Below are positions 42,641 through 63,000 of a DNA stretch of 64,000 nt, one piece after another. Where the stretch lies: assembly GCA_963070105.1 (NCBI GenBank), contig OY718804.1:1662772-1726771 (forward strand), in the 5' to 3' direction. A model generated the notes under the pieces. That model was not told the origin of the DNA. It was given only the letters and a program-made list of their open reading frames with translations, and searched no databases. Each line of letters starts with the position of its first letter. Within the stretch, counting starts at the first letter, position 1. This DNA is from Litomosoides sigmodontis (Eukaryota; Nematoda; Chromadorea; Rhabditida; Onchocercidae). The position numbers and the translations under genes are program-made.

Positions 42641-44075
42641 AATTTCTTTTTATTTTCCTAGCAGTTTCACTGTACATATAAATCAAACTATAAATGTGCA
42701 TATTATTGTTTAGCAATAGCTTTCCTACCACGTATGCTACGAAATTGATTTTGTTACGAAAGCAAATGAGTGTTACAAAATTATCGAACCAATCATTAGT
42801 CATTTGGCGGAATTGTTTTTGAACTTTATTGAAGTTTTTTGAATCCATTCATTTTACCAATTCTTTTTTGAGGATACCTTACACAACTTCATCAATTTCG
42901 CTTATCTTACTCTCCTTGCCAAACACACGAAAAAACGAGCCCAACGCTTTTTTTTTGTCTACACTCTTAATACTGAAATTTACTGCATACTTTACTCACT
43001 GTTATCACTCTGTCATCTTCTATTAGCGATTTTAGCAAAAATAATCAAAATCAGAAATTTCTTCGATAGGAAAATTTCAACTTCGCCATTGATGTTATCT
43101 TATATGGTTTTACTTTTGGGCTTAAATTTTTTGCTCAAAATATGCTATTATACGAGAGAAGTGAGAATGCCGCCGATTGCACTCTGAGGATTCTTCAATA
43201 TCTCCTCGCATCACTGAGTGATCATAACTTATCACATGATAAGTATTACATTTGCCACCGCCCACCTTTTTTACACTCCTGCACCAGCAGCTGCATGAAA
43301 ACGGACATTCATCCCACTCTCATCCTACTACATTTGCTCACTTCCACATTTTTTCATGTATTAATTTCACTTACATTCATCTACGTTATGGCGATACTTT
43401 CCAATCACCATCTTAAATTGCAAAAAATTGAGGAAATTATACAAAAATTAAGTTCCCACTTCTTTATCTGAAAATTTCCACAGAAAAAATACATACATGC
43501 ATGACCAATCATGGGTGTTAATATGGGGAACAATAAGTTGAATTAAGCTTTTTTTAACATAATATTTTAAATTTCAGACACAATAGAATCAACAATCCAA
43601 TATATTAAATAAAGTCAACAATCCAATATATCAAATAAATTCAATAATCCAACACACCACAATTTTTTCCTTGACTGGAAGAAAATTCTGTTCACATGCT
43701 AGATTCTCCGGTCTCATCGACCATCCAGTTTTTTAGAATCGCAAAACCCTACTAAGCATTTCGTGCAATGTTTACTGATTTACATGTCACCCTTATGCCA
43801 ATCAAGTCTATCCATTAGGGAGTATCAACAATGATTGAACACTTCCTACACAACAAACAGGCCACCGACAAACATTAAATGAGTACACAAACGATTGTCA
43901 GAAACAGTCAATCCTAAAATTCAGCTACCGCAAATTAGTAAACGTCCAAAAAATGTAAAAACAACAAAAAATGAGAAAGTAATGCCATCTATTTTCTCTC
44001 CTTTACTGGCTAGAATGGATAAATGATAAATGGACAGAACTGAAAACTAAATCAAAAAATGCTAATAATAAAATC
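42641..44075. other. 3' flank of the helicase gene, no gene seen
   Basis: Unique AT-rich sequence. Three copies of a 26-bp unit (TCAACAATCCAATATATTAA plus six bases) start at 43589, 43615 and 43641, the last degenerate. A 109-codon open frame at 43142-43471 shows no recognisable similarity. Confidence 0.55.
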
Positions 44076-50322
<6,247 letters not shown>

Positions 50323-50332
50323 TTGATCGAAT

Positions 50333-51629
50333 CTGTTTTGAAATTGACTACACTAAAATAATATGTTTGAAAATATTTCATTTCCAAATTCATATCGAAA
50401 GACTTCACAACATCTAAACAGCTCCAACCATCATGTAGCGAATTTTGTTTTCAGTGCAAAACACTGGTTTGAATCGAAGTGACATATGTCGTCGATGGGA
50501 TGGGATGAATTTGCAAGGTAGCGGTGGTGGTATGCTTTTCCGGGATGAGTTGTGTGTATTTCCGGAATGCGTTGGATTACTTTTGTTCCGAATTGGTGGA
50601 TGATTTCTAAATATCAAATACATACAAGAGAAATCATCAAGCTAACCCTTTAATTGGAAGAATCAAATGTGGTTGAGATTTGATTTTATAGCTTCCCACA
50701 AACGCACAACTTTCGTTGATGCATAATTCAGGCAATTGTGTAAGTAGCATCGTCGTAGCATATCCGACGTAGAATCCTATGGAATTCTACTCTATATGAC
50801 CTAGAACCTAAGACGTATATTACCAGGATGTTGCATGCAATTCTGCATAAAATAGAATAGCATATATTCTTCACGTGCATCATTTACATCGTGTGATCAA
50901 ACTATTATCGCATAATTGATGTGATGATATCATTAAAATCATTTATCAAAGGACTATTTTATTTTTAAATCTTTAATAAGTTTTTCAATCAATATTCATT
51001 CTAATCAGTTTGTTACTGTCAAGAATTTAATAAGTTTCTCAAATACTCGTCCTCAACATCCGTAATTTTCCATAAAAATAAATTAACAAAATGATTCCGT
51101 ACGCAACAGCTGTAATCGCACTGACGACACCTAATTAATAAGTTAAAAAGATATTTTCCAGTTGTTCATCAGATAGATATAAGTAAGAAAATTACATTTT
51201 TGGCCCCGAGTAGACGTTCTGTTTAGTTTTTTTGCTCGTTAAAAACTAAATTGCACTAAGTTTATTAAATTCAACTCGATCAGTCAAACTCTTACAATTA
51301 TCATTTTTTCATTTATCATTTGAATATAACTTGAATAAACGAAACCACCCCGCTTTTCTTCATTCAAGAAGATTCAGTTTTGCAAAACCTGCATTTTTTC
51401 ATCGGATTCGAGATAATTTACCATTCCCTAATAATTTCAATCTTTCATAACTCATCAAGCGCCTTTGCAGTTTATATTCTCAATGCGGTTATGTATTAGT
51501 CCTGTTTCATAAATTAATTTGTTTTAAAATGCATACAAGAAAACAAACTGAAGACCAAATTCTTTATCGTTTTTTCACTTAACGGTAAACAGTACAAAAT
51601 ACATAACAATCTCCTTATATTTCACGTCC
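50333..51629. other. Spacer between eL15 and the helicase gene
   Basis: About 1.3 kb between the eL15 stop and the helicase start, both on the minus strand. Minus-strand CAAAACAG at 50333-50340 is an acceptor ten bases before the helicase ATG and may be its spliced-leader site. No additional gene was recognised. Confidence 0.5.
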
Positions 51630-53061
<1,432 letters not shown>

Positions 53062-53070
53062 ATTTCCTGA
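53062..53070 (-). other. Candidate spliced-leader acceptor of eL15
   Basis: Minus-strand TTTTTTTCAG is followed by GAAAT and then ATG. The leaderless five-base gap is typical of nematode trans-spliced messages. Confidence 0.6.
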
Positions 53071-54816
53071 AAAAAATATAGTACGAGAATGTTCCACCAG
53101 TCCACTATGAACGAAAAAATACCGCGAAGTTATTAGCTATCAGGAAATCCTAAGGATAGTCACTGCTGCGATCATATTGAATATTGTCAGATTTTGTACA
53201 CGAAAGACAATTTTAAGCTAATAACATAGAGTCACCTTGTAGTTGACTGAAATTTCTACTTCATCTCAATCATCATCATCATCACTTACCGGATGAATTT
53301 ATCCATACTCACTATTACAACAACAAAGATGTATTCAAACTATGCTGACGCTTCCACTCTCAAATAAAAGAAAAACAAGTTCGTACGAGAGGAAAAATTT
53401 GCTACACAACGTAGGTATGACAGTCGTACGAATGCCAAATTTGCAAATAATTCAAGCAAGTACTCATTCCTCCTATGAACTATGCTCAAAATTTGGAAAA
53501 CCGAAAAGAAAATGACATTGGCATCAAAAAAAAACCCTTTTTGCTGTCAAAATCCGTCCCGCACTACCTCACGCAATCCCAACAAGCCACACGCCAACCG
53601 CCTAACCCCTTGTTAGTGGGAACTAAATTATTCTCGGGTATACGGTGCCTCCGTCTAGGAATCACAATGAGACCCAATTCGCCACTAGCAACTTCATTTT
53701 CATTTACGAGGTTTGGGTTCAATTAGCCAAAATTTAGTAAACATATGAAGTTGATTAGCCGATTCCAGCAGACTTGTCTTTAATTCGGATTAATCGGGTT
53801 TGATTCAAGTTGTAAATCCCCGGTTGTGACTTACATTTGTCTTAATGGGTAAATAAAATTTCCAAAAAAAACAGTTGCATTGAAGGAACATTGAATGAGT
53901 TGAACAGTAGAGTGAAAATTTTATTTAATTACTTTTAAAATTACTTTTAACTTCACACTTTGCGAAATTGATTTCAGTTTCAAAATTAATGGTGTCATTA
54001 AATACTTACATTCATTCACAGTAACTAAATGCATGACCGAAAACATAACTTATGCTTGTAAGAAGAAAAAAAAAGCATCTATTTATCATTATCTATTAGC
54101 AAAATTGAAGAAAATAAAATTAGCACACATATTACGAATTTAAATTAATTGCTTTTTTCGTGTACAGTAGCATACAGTAACCTTTTAGTACTGTTAGTAG
54201 TTTTATAGAAATCGTTCATTTGTGGTGGTAGTGTTTAAATTTTAGAAAAATGAAACCTGTATTACGTCTTATCAACAGCATTCTAAAATATCACTATATG
54301 AATGTTCAGACTATTTATGTAATTTAATATAAAATTCATGTTACTCTATGATTACAGAAAGGAAAGCAAAAATTTTTTCAATTAAATAGTAGGTTTTTGT
54401 CAAAATGACAGGTAGATAATTGAATCGATGATGGACACGTCTGACGTCTCATTTCGTATAAAATGTAACAGTAGGAGCATTTAAATATAATGTATACATT
54501 TCAAAAAAAAAAGTATCTTAGACTTTTCAATCATGCAATGATAAAATAATTACTTTGTAAATTATAAATTGTACTACCAATAATTTATATTCTAATTCTA
54601 TGAGGCTACTGTATTGCACTAACAAATACTTATATTCCAATTCTCTGTGACAGCAATCTCTTCCTTTCTAAATTTTACTCCTTTCAAAACTTATCCTATT
54701 TAGTTCTTTTTTTTTTTGCTATTTGGAAATTACCTTCACTTCTCACTACCACTACATCTATCATAATTTCGTCAATTTTTTTTTCTTAATTTAAAATTAT
54801 GAAATTTTAGGAGGCG
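53071..54816. other. Spacer between unc-47 and eL15
   Basis: About 1.75 kb, presumably the eL15 promoter and the unc-47 3' flank. An isolated plus-strand frame at 53475-53726 lies in a patch of higher GC but shows no recognisable similarity. Confidence 0.5.
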
Positions 54817-57800
54817 CTAGCGTTTCTCATAGCGAATTGCCTGTATTAATTCGAGTGCTGAGAAGTACAATCCAACAGTCATCAAGCAAATGCCAATGCC
54901 AACAATGAATTTGTCAAATTTTCGATCGCTTTCTTTTACGCTCGCTCCTTTCAATTTCAGATGAAACATTGCTGGCCAAATGAAACTTAGCATTGTTCCA
55001 GTGATGTTACCAATGAGACCCATTAATTCGATCAGATATGGTACTGACATTGCCATCATTAGCGTCATTAGTATTAAAATCATCCGTAAACAAAGTGCCC
55101 ATTCACGTAAGCTATGACCAAAACCGTAACAGCTAAAGTAGACATTTAGCGCTGCTACGTGTTATTACGTGTTATATTAGTCGGTTTCTTTTTTTCTTTT
55201 CTGCTACAGAACTGTTTGATTATGATTGTCTAATTTCAGTGCTCGTTTATAATTATTTAATTTCAATGCTATTTTCATTGCTAATTTTGATGGAATAAAT
55301 CATTTTGAGAGAAATGCCTACCGTAGCACCGATGATATAATATTTATAAATTCATTTTAGGAATTTTGAATTTGATAAAGTAAACAAATTTTGTTTAACT
55401 ATTAGTAATGAGAAGTACATTTTGCAATTAATCTATGTGATTAATATTAGGAGTGATTTGAGAAAAATTGAAAGAATTTACAACCGTAAGATCGTTGGAA
55501 TGTCTGCTACAGTACGTTCCGCTGTATTTTTACGTAATACTTTACCTTGTAAATAGTGTTTTCGGCGTACCCATAAATAAATTATCTTTGAGTAAGTGAA
55601 CAGCTGCATAGTACGGTAATGGATATGAGAAAAGCGCCTTTACAACGAGTACTAAATTTACTACTACCTGAAAAAGATGATATTATCATTGAGTATTTTG
55701 CAAGCATTCAAGTGATAAGAAATTCGACACATCAAACTTACCACCGTACAACAATTTCAAATTACAATTTTATTAAGATTTTACGCTATATAGTATTTTA
55801 AATTATAATTTCAAACTATGAATATATACGATTGTTTCATCGATATAAATGAATGTAAGTGAAATTTTAAATCACATGATAAAAAAAGCTTTTTTTTTTT
55901 TGAAATGGACAATAATAATGAAAGCGAATAATTTTATTCCTCTAGCCAACTAATACTTTCAAATATTAGATGACAAAATAAAAATGGAAAAATTAGAATA
56001 AAGCAAAAATTTTTGAAATGAAAAAAAACGAGACAATTAGGAAATTTTAAAATACCAAAAAGTTTTTTTTTTGTTTAAAAATTAAACCTTAAATGTTTGA
56101 TTTGGTAAGGAATTGGAAATTTCTTTTTGCGTGAGTGTGCTAAATGTTAGAAAGCCAAGAAGGCCGAAGAGAGCTTTGAACAGCGCTGCAACAATATGTG
56201 ACCATCGAAGCATCCATTTAAATTTACTCGGATCCTTCAAATTATCATGCCGATATGAAATGCATTTTTGATCATCAAAAATTTTATCTTAAAAATTAGT
56301 TTTTGGTCGAAAATTTTTGAAATAATTAAATTTTATATAAATCAAATTAATTGGAAAAACGGAAAATTTCAAGTTTTTTAAATGCGAAACATTTCAAACC
56401 TCCATTGATGCTTCTAGTGATGGAAGAAAAATGTGTGATGTGTATCCGAAGACAACCACACCGATTACCGTTGGCATTGTACGAATATCAAACGTGAATG
56501 GTACCTCACGCCACACCCAATTTGGTAACGTTAATTTTGAAAGTTAAATTTTAAATATGGTTTTCATTCCTTCTTTTTTTTTAAATTTTAGTAAACATAA
56601 AAAGAAGTTGCATTGTTTTTGATTTCAAAAATAAATGATTGCATGTTTCATCCGGAAAATGCTTCAAAATTTTCACGCGTTCGGCAAGTTTATGTAACAA
56701 ATTTGTTTATTAAGCAAAATTTTTTTAAAGTAGTTATTTAAAACAAAACAATAATCACATTTTATTGCATTATCCGAGTTAGTTAATAATGATTAAATTA
56801 TATTTAATTGCTCATTGAGCATTTTTTAATTATGTTAAAGTACTTTTTAATTGCTAAATTAATTACTAAACGTTTCTCTTTTTTAATTGCACCAAAAAAT
56901 ATCTAAGAAAAGCTTACCTGAAATAAGCAGTAGACAAATATAATAGCATTAATGATGAGATGTGAAATAGCATTTGCCAAGCTTAAATTGCTAACCACTC
57001 GAATTGAGTCGAGAAAAGCACAACCAAGAAGTGCTGTTGTCACAAGCATCATCAGAGCAGATTTATCTACATCATTTTATACGTTTTAAAATTTTACAAA
57101 ATTTACAACTTTAACTTACAAATTTCACCGTGATTATTTTTGCAATTTGGAGAATGGAAAATAATACAGTAATCATTGAACTGATACGGTAGTTATCTTC
57201 TTACCGAGAGACGGAATGCAATTTTGAAGTAGATCACCAGCAATTACAATATAGATAATACAGGTGCTGAGTAGTTCGGTCAGTTGAGCGCACACTACAA
57301 AGCGACCCATACCTGGACGATAAGCTTCTGCTACTGCTTGATATGTACTTCGTACCTATATGTAAAAAAATTTTTAAACTTTTTTAAAAAATTTAATATT
57401 TTTGCATGAATAGTATTAATTTAAACATCGCTGTTGCTTTCTTTTTGGATATTTGAAATTAATTTTTTGGAAAATTATTCATCGAATTTTAAACATTATT
57501 CAAGTATTCCTCTTGTTTGCTTCCTTTCTATTCGTTTGAACATCACCAAAAACTAGAGCATACTTTGACATCATTTTCATATAAGCAATCAATGAGTAAA
57601 ACACCAGTCCAATAGCATAAATATGCAACACCAATAATTGCTGCAATTGTCCACCATCCACCAACCTAAAATTAATTTTAAAAAAATTTGAAAGCGGAAA
57701 TTAAGTTTAATGCTGGAATTAATTTCAGAATTATAATGAACATCAGAATGAACAGTTATAAATTTGAAGTGTTGAAGCATTTGTATTTGTCTACCAGTAA

Positions 57801-58602
57801 TTGAAATTTTATTTTATTCTGTTATTACAGTTACTGTACTTTAACAGCGATCGGTAAACCGACGATAAACATTCCTTGAATTGCATTGGTAACATTCCAG
57901 GCAGCCTGTAATGCTGTAATCGATCGTCCAGATATGTGTCCATCCTCATCAACCACTTCTGACACTTCTAAAACAATCTATTTTTTATTACTCAATAATT
58001 TTATTGCACTATTTTTTACTGCTTTAAAAGCACCGATTTGAAGTAATTTATACCGTAGTATTTCACTGAGATTTTTTTCATTAAAAACTAATCAGATTAG
58101 AAGCAACTTGAACTTCCACACTTAGCAATTCATCATTACGATTGCATATAATTAAATAAATTTTGTTAAATTAGAAATTGCTAAGAGTGGAGTTAGCAGC
58201 ATGGGATTAATTTCCACACTTAATAATTATTAACAAATCTTGTTAATTAGCAATTGATAAACTTATTGATCAAGCATGTAATTAAATGAATTTTGTTTAA
58301 TTGGAAATTGACAAGATTACAATTTAAAGTAATCGTTACAATTACAATTAAAGAAATTAGTAAAATCAGAAATTTTCATAGTAATCATATGGTGATAGTG
58401 CTGATAATGATAATGATCGACCTTGCGTATTGCTGCTTTCGTTAGCAATCGTTTGCGGATTCTGATAACCGTCAATAAATACTGTTTCATCGATGGATGA
58501 CGTAAGAATATTCCTATTTGTCCAATCTTTCCATCCGTGAAATGATGCAAATTGATGTTGTCGCTCGTCTGTTGTTGCTACTGTAGCACTTAGCTCTTCC
58601 AT
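54817..58602 (-). CDS. unc-47: Vesicular GABA/glycine transporter (UNC-47/VGAT, SLC32)
   Basis: Nine exons, 5' to 3' on the minus strand: 58422-58602, 57840-57967, 57564-57665, 57205-57355, 56918-57066, 56400-56528 (upstream edge uncertain), 56088-56234, 55546-55667, 54817-55132. They give about 474 residues, close to the 486 expected for the worm protein. After an acidic, Ser/Thr-rich N-terminal tail of about 75 residues come the AWNVTNAIQGMF core of the first membrane helix, VGGWWTIA, the LLIDCLYE loop and about ten hydrophobic segments to the C terminus (SVPYLIELMGLIG). This order matches the SLC32 branch of the amino acid/auxin permeases, which load GABA or glycine into synaptic vesicles using the proton gradient. 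The start follows CAACTAG by nine bases, so it may be trans-spliced. Exon 6 has no AG acceptor where similarity predicts it. Aladin diverges upstream. Confidence 0.93.
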
Positions 58603-58611
58603 TTCCTTCCG

Positions 58612-60048
58612 CTAGTTGAAATTTGTTTATTTTCAAATAAAACATTTTCCAATATATATATATAAGAGGGAAAAAAAATTGTTTTTTTTTTAAAAATTTC
58701 AAAAAATTAAACTACACAAGAAAAGTGTAGTAAAATTATTTCACAAATATAATAGAAAATAAAATGTTTGAAAAGCAATTTTGAAAATTAACTAAATACG
58801 AAAAGTGTGGAAGAGTGAAGGGAGAGAAAAGTGAAGCAAAAAAAAAAACAAAAAAAAAAAAGCAAATAAAAATTGTTCTACCAAATCATTTCAAAGAGGA
58901 GAGCTCTCAAACATACACATACGTTTAGCATATATTTATATATATGCATACTTCTTATTGTCCATCCTAAATTTTCCAAACACTCTCGTCATTTTTAGGC
59001 CATTCTAGGCTTTTTAGGCTTTTTCCATTCTCAAACACTCTTATCTTAAGCCTTTGTCTCATTATTTGAGAGCAATTTTTGAGGACAAATAGACCAGAAG
59101 TAGCAATCAGTGCCAGCTAATAGCTAATCAATTTTGCTAATAAATACTATTAAAATTACCAATTTTATCAATGAAAAATTAGAAAAAAAGAAATGAATGT
59201 ATGAATGATAAATGAGTTTTTGAAATTTTAAATCGTTTTTTTCTTATTTCTTTTTTTTTCTTTGTTGATAAAATATAATTTATGCTCAAAAATGTTTGAA
59301 AAAAAAAAGTAGAATTAGACAAGGAAGGAGAAAGCTGTTCTTTGCTGCTTTATTGATTTATGAAATTAACATTTCAACAAAAATTAGAGGATTGGTCATT
59401 TCATTGATAAATTAGCATAAATAAAGTTTTAAAAAAATTACTTTTGATTCGAATTATTATTGAAAATTTTGAACAAATGTTTTTGGCTATTTATTTATCG
59501 ATCAATACATCAATATAGGAGAAGAATAACTATTTTAATTAATTACTTTGTAATTAATCATTTATATGAATTAATAAAATAAAAATGACGTAAATTTTAG
59601 ATGTCTTAATTTACGGGAACGATTGTAGCGTTTATGGGAATTGCATTGTGACGTGAAATTGCTTTAAGCGTGTGCGTACGATCAGTGAGTACTGCTAGTA
59701 GCTAAGGCTCCAATATTACGCAGTGAGTCCTGAAAAGAGAAATTGATGATGTGTTTTGAATGGAACGCTTTAAAGACTGTTGTGCTTGGTCATTGTTGTT
59801 GTTGTTGTTTGGTGAGGAGGGACAACGATAGGTTTAATGTTGAGGTGGCGTTGTTTCTTTCTCTTACGCTTTGTTCGAAATTTTTTATATTATTTGAAAA
59901 TTTTCAAATTTAAAAGTACTAGGAAATAATTGCTGCACAATTTGTTTCATATTTTGCATTTGAAAAATTATTTGAAGAAATTGTAAACGACTTAATGAAA
60001 TGATTACAGTGACATGTTATTTGATTAATTTTCATTTTTTTTTTTTAG
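58612..60048. other. Intergenic region between the divergent unc-47 and aladin genes
   Basis: About 1.4 kb of AT-rich sequence between head-to-head genes, so it should contain both promoters. A short TATATATATATA run lies at 58654-58665 and a (GTT)n of about six units near 59788-59809. No open frame of note. Confidence 0.55.
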
Positions 60049-60049
60049 T
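60047..60049 (+). other. Candidate acceptor for the aladin first exon
   Basis: A run of T ending in TAG at 60046-60048 precedes TCTTTCGAATG...; the first in-frame ATG follows 25 bases later at 60074. It could be a spliced-leader site or the acceptor of a second exon. Confidence 0.45.
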
Positions 60050-60073
60050 CTTTCGAATGCACCATTAATCCGA

Positions 60074-63000
60074 ATGTCATTGCATCAGTGCCAACGGATT
60101 GAATCATCAAATGATCTGCGTGCATGTTTGTATGAGAGAAATGGACGATTAGTTTACGGCACCGAGAATGAATTGCGTGAAATTGAAGGAAATGCATTGG
60201 TTTGTTAAGTATTAAAATTTTTTTTTGGTAATAAATTATTGATGAATATATTTTTTGTGCTCCTTCACTCATGTATGAGATTGTCGACAGTTTCTGTACA
60301 TTTATTTTTATTCCTGAACGGTTGTTTTTTATCATATCATAATTATCGTTAATGTGTAAATAGATGAACAAATTCGTTCACTTCCACATGCCTAGCAAAT
60401 GTGTAGAATAAATGGGTAGCGTGTACAAAATTGTTGGGAATCTATGTAAAAATTTTATATTTTGCTATGAAATTATCTTCGGTTCCTGTGGACGAAAGAA
60501 TATTTGAAAATGTGTTCACATTTTGCATTGATAAGTTTGTGGAAATACTTATAAAATTACTGATGTTTTAGTTAGGCATATTTCCGAAAATTGAAAACGA
60601 GTTGCTAAATCGATTGGAGCAATCATTATTATGTAATGGCAATCTTGGAACTTTTATAGACAATCAGCAGAGTGGACTTCAGGAAGCCGTAAGCAGTTGG
60701 TTAGTGGAAAATATTTGGAATTTGAGATGATAATTTCGTAAAATTGAGCGGAAGAAAAAATTATCATCAAGCAAATTTATGCTCCATATGATTAATGTAT
60801 AAATCGTAATTTTTCATTAATTTTTTAACTGACTTTTGAGGGCAACCAAAGGTATCGAGAATTTGGTTGATCGTGTTAAAAATGCCATGAGTAGTACTAT
60901 TCCCTACAGTGGTTGGCTTTCATCTGCAAGTCAGTTTATCAATAAAGCTCAAATCGACATCACTAATATTTTTGCTAAATCCGAAGAAAGCCTATGTGAT
61001 TCCGTTATGCAAACTTCGTCAGCGTTTAATTGGTAATGGTTTTGACTGATAAAACGTTTAATAAAAGCTTTTTTGATTAGTCAGCTTATCATTTGTTTTT
61101 CCAACCCAATGATTACAGTGAATTGTTACACATGAAGAGTAAAATCATTTTATGTGTCCTGTTTGCGGTGTGTATCAGTTGTACATTGTTAGCATGTGTT
61201 AACTTATGTTTGAATATTCTAGTTGGAAACTTAGCTGAATTTCTGTGCATGTTATAAAATTTATCATGTGATGTTTTTATTTGATTTGAAGTTTAGTTAA
61301 GCTTTATCACATTGCTTTTCAGAGCATAGCTTGTAATTTTAGGTCAAAAAATTGGGTTCGTTGCATTGCGGTGCATAATAATGGTCGTCGAATTGCAATA
61401 TGTCAAAATAACGATTGTATTAGGGTATTTTGTTGCGACTCTAATCGACTACCTATTACGCTAAAGCACCAACATCAACAAAATGTAACTGATATGGCTT
61501 GGAAGTAAATAAGTTATTTTAAGCTTACATTTTTTGTGTTGATAACTGTCTACTTTTATAAACCATTTGAATTTTAGTTTTCAACATTATGTTTTACAAA
61601 AACTGTTTTTGAGGCTTAGCCTCTGTGGTCAGTTAAATTTATAATCTCATTTAGGCCTTTTGATCGGATGGTACTAGCAGTGGCTTGCGCCCGTGCTGTG
61701 TTAATTTGGAAACTCGACAAACAAAATCTGAACATTCGGTTGGTTAAAGTGCAGTTGTGTATATCATATAACTTTTTCGAGTACAAAGTAGTTTTTGTTC
61801 TCTATTCAGGCAAGCAGTTAATTGCACTGTCATTGAAATGTCATCACTTGCTCCGGTCATACAGTGTTTGTGGGATTCTGTTTTTGATCAGGCATTATTT
61901 GTTGTTTCGGCATCGTCATCGTGTTTGCAGGTATTTTTTTTAATCATTCTAAACAGTATTTTCAGGCATCTCGAATGGCTTTTCAAATTATAACTTCATT
62001 GAAATTTTAGGTGAGAACTCTAAATTTGTTGGCTTTCCTTCTTCAGGAACATGGCATGTACTTCATATATAATTCTTTGTAGACCAATTTGACACTAACA
62101 TAGAATTAACAAAGCTATTCCCAAAACCATTCTATATGTAATTTTCTTACATAGTCGATTTTACCTGTATTTTTTTCTAAACCACAATATTCCATTTTTG
62201 CGACATTAGCGTGGAAAAATGTTTCACAGAAATTTTCGTGAAATCGTCCTTTCATTTTTTTCTTGATGAGCTTTGTTTTTCTTTTGGAGCGAGTACAGCA
62301 GCTGGATATAGTATTACTATATAGCAAAAACACTGTGTTAAACATGAGTTCCAGACTCGTAACGTATGAATTTCCCCTGCCAGCGATAAAGCAGCTGTTG
62401 CATTTGGCGAAGTCCATTATTTTTACTTAGTAAATGAATTAGGTTTGGATTCATATTACTACGCAGTAAGTACGTTAGGTTCTGGACACAAATAATGGTG
62501 AAAGCGAACTAGTTGGTTCTTGGACTGGCAGCCGTATTCGTCATGTATGGATTTCCCCTAACGGTGATAAAATAGCCATTGCATATGACGGAAATATGAT
62601 GAGGTACGAGGATTATATTGACATCTCTCAGTAGGTATAAATAAAAAAAATCAAAAATTGAGCATCTTAAAGGAGTTATTTAATTTAATTCCTCCAATTG
62701 TAAAATATTTTCCTCTTATATTTGCATAATTGTTTTTGAAGTGTTTACGATCGTCATTCTTGGCATGAAGATCGATGGAAAAAACTGAAAGGTCTTTGTG
62801 TAGCGGCAGCATGGGCTCCGTTAAGCGATGTACTTTTTTTTGCAACAAATAATGAGCCTACTATTCGTGCTGTTTATTTTGTTAAGAAACTGCAGCCACA
62901 AAGTGTGGAGAATAATCAGTAAGTGGTTTTTACATGACAATAATTCTTTAGTTTGCAAGATACTTGGAATCTTTTCAAATTTTTACTATCTTCAGAAGTT

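Noticed and set aside
43142..43471. Plus-strand open frame of 109 residues
   Set aside because: Lies in the 3' flank of the helicase, with no similarity I recognise and no compatible exons.
42641..44075. Transposable element or retroelement
   Set aside because: No terminal inverted repeats, long terminal repeats, reverse transcriptase or transposase motifs were seen here or elsewhere in the window.
53475..53726. Plus-strand frame of 83 residues between eL15 and unc-47, with slightly higher GC
   Set aside because: No recognisable similarity, no splice partners and opposite orientation to both neighbours; most likely promoter-region sequence.
55485..55515. Possible extra unc-47 exon coding GTYCSRHSNDLT
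   Set aside because: Its phase does not fit the next exon, while joining 55546 directly to 55132 is in frame and matches the family (LFTSCYGFGHSLREW).
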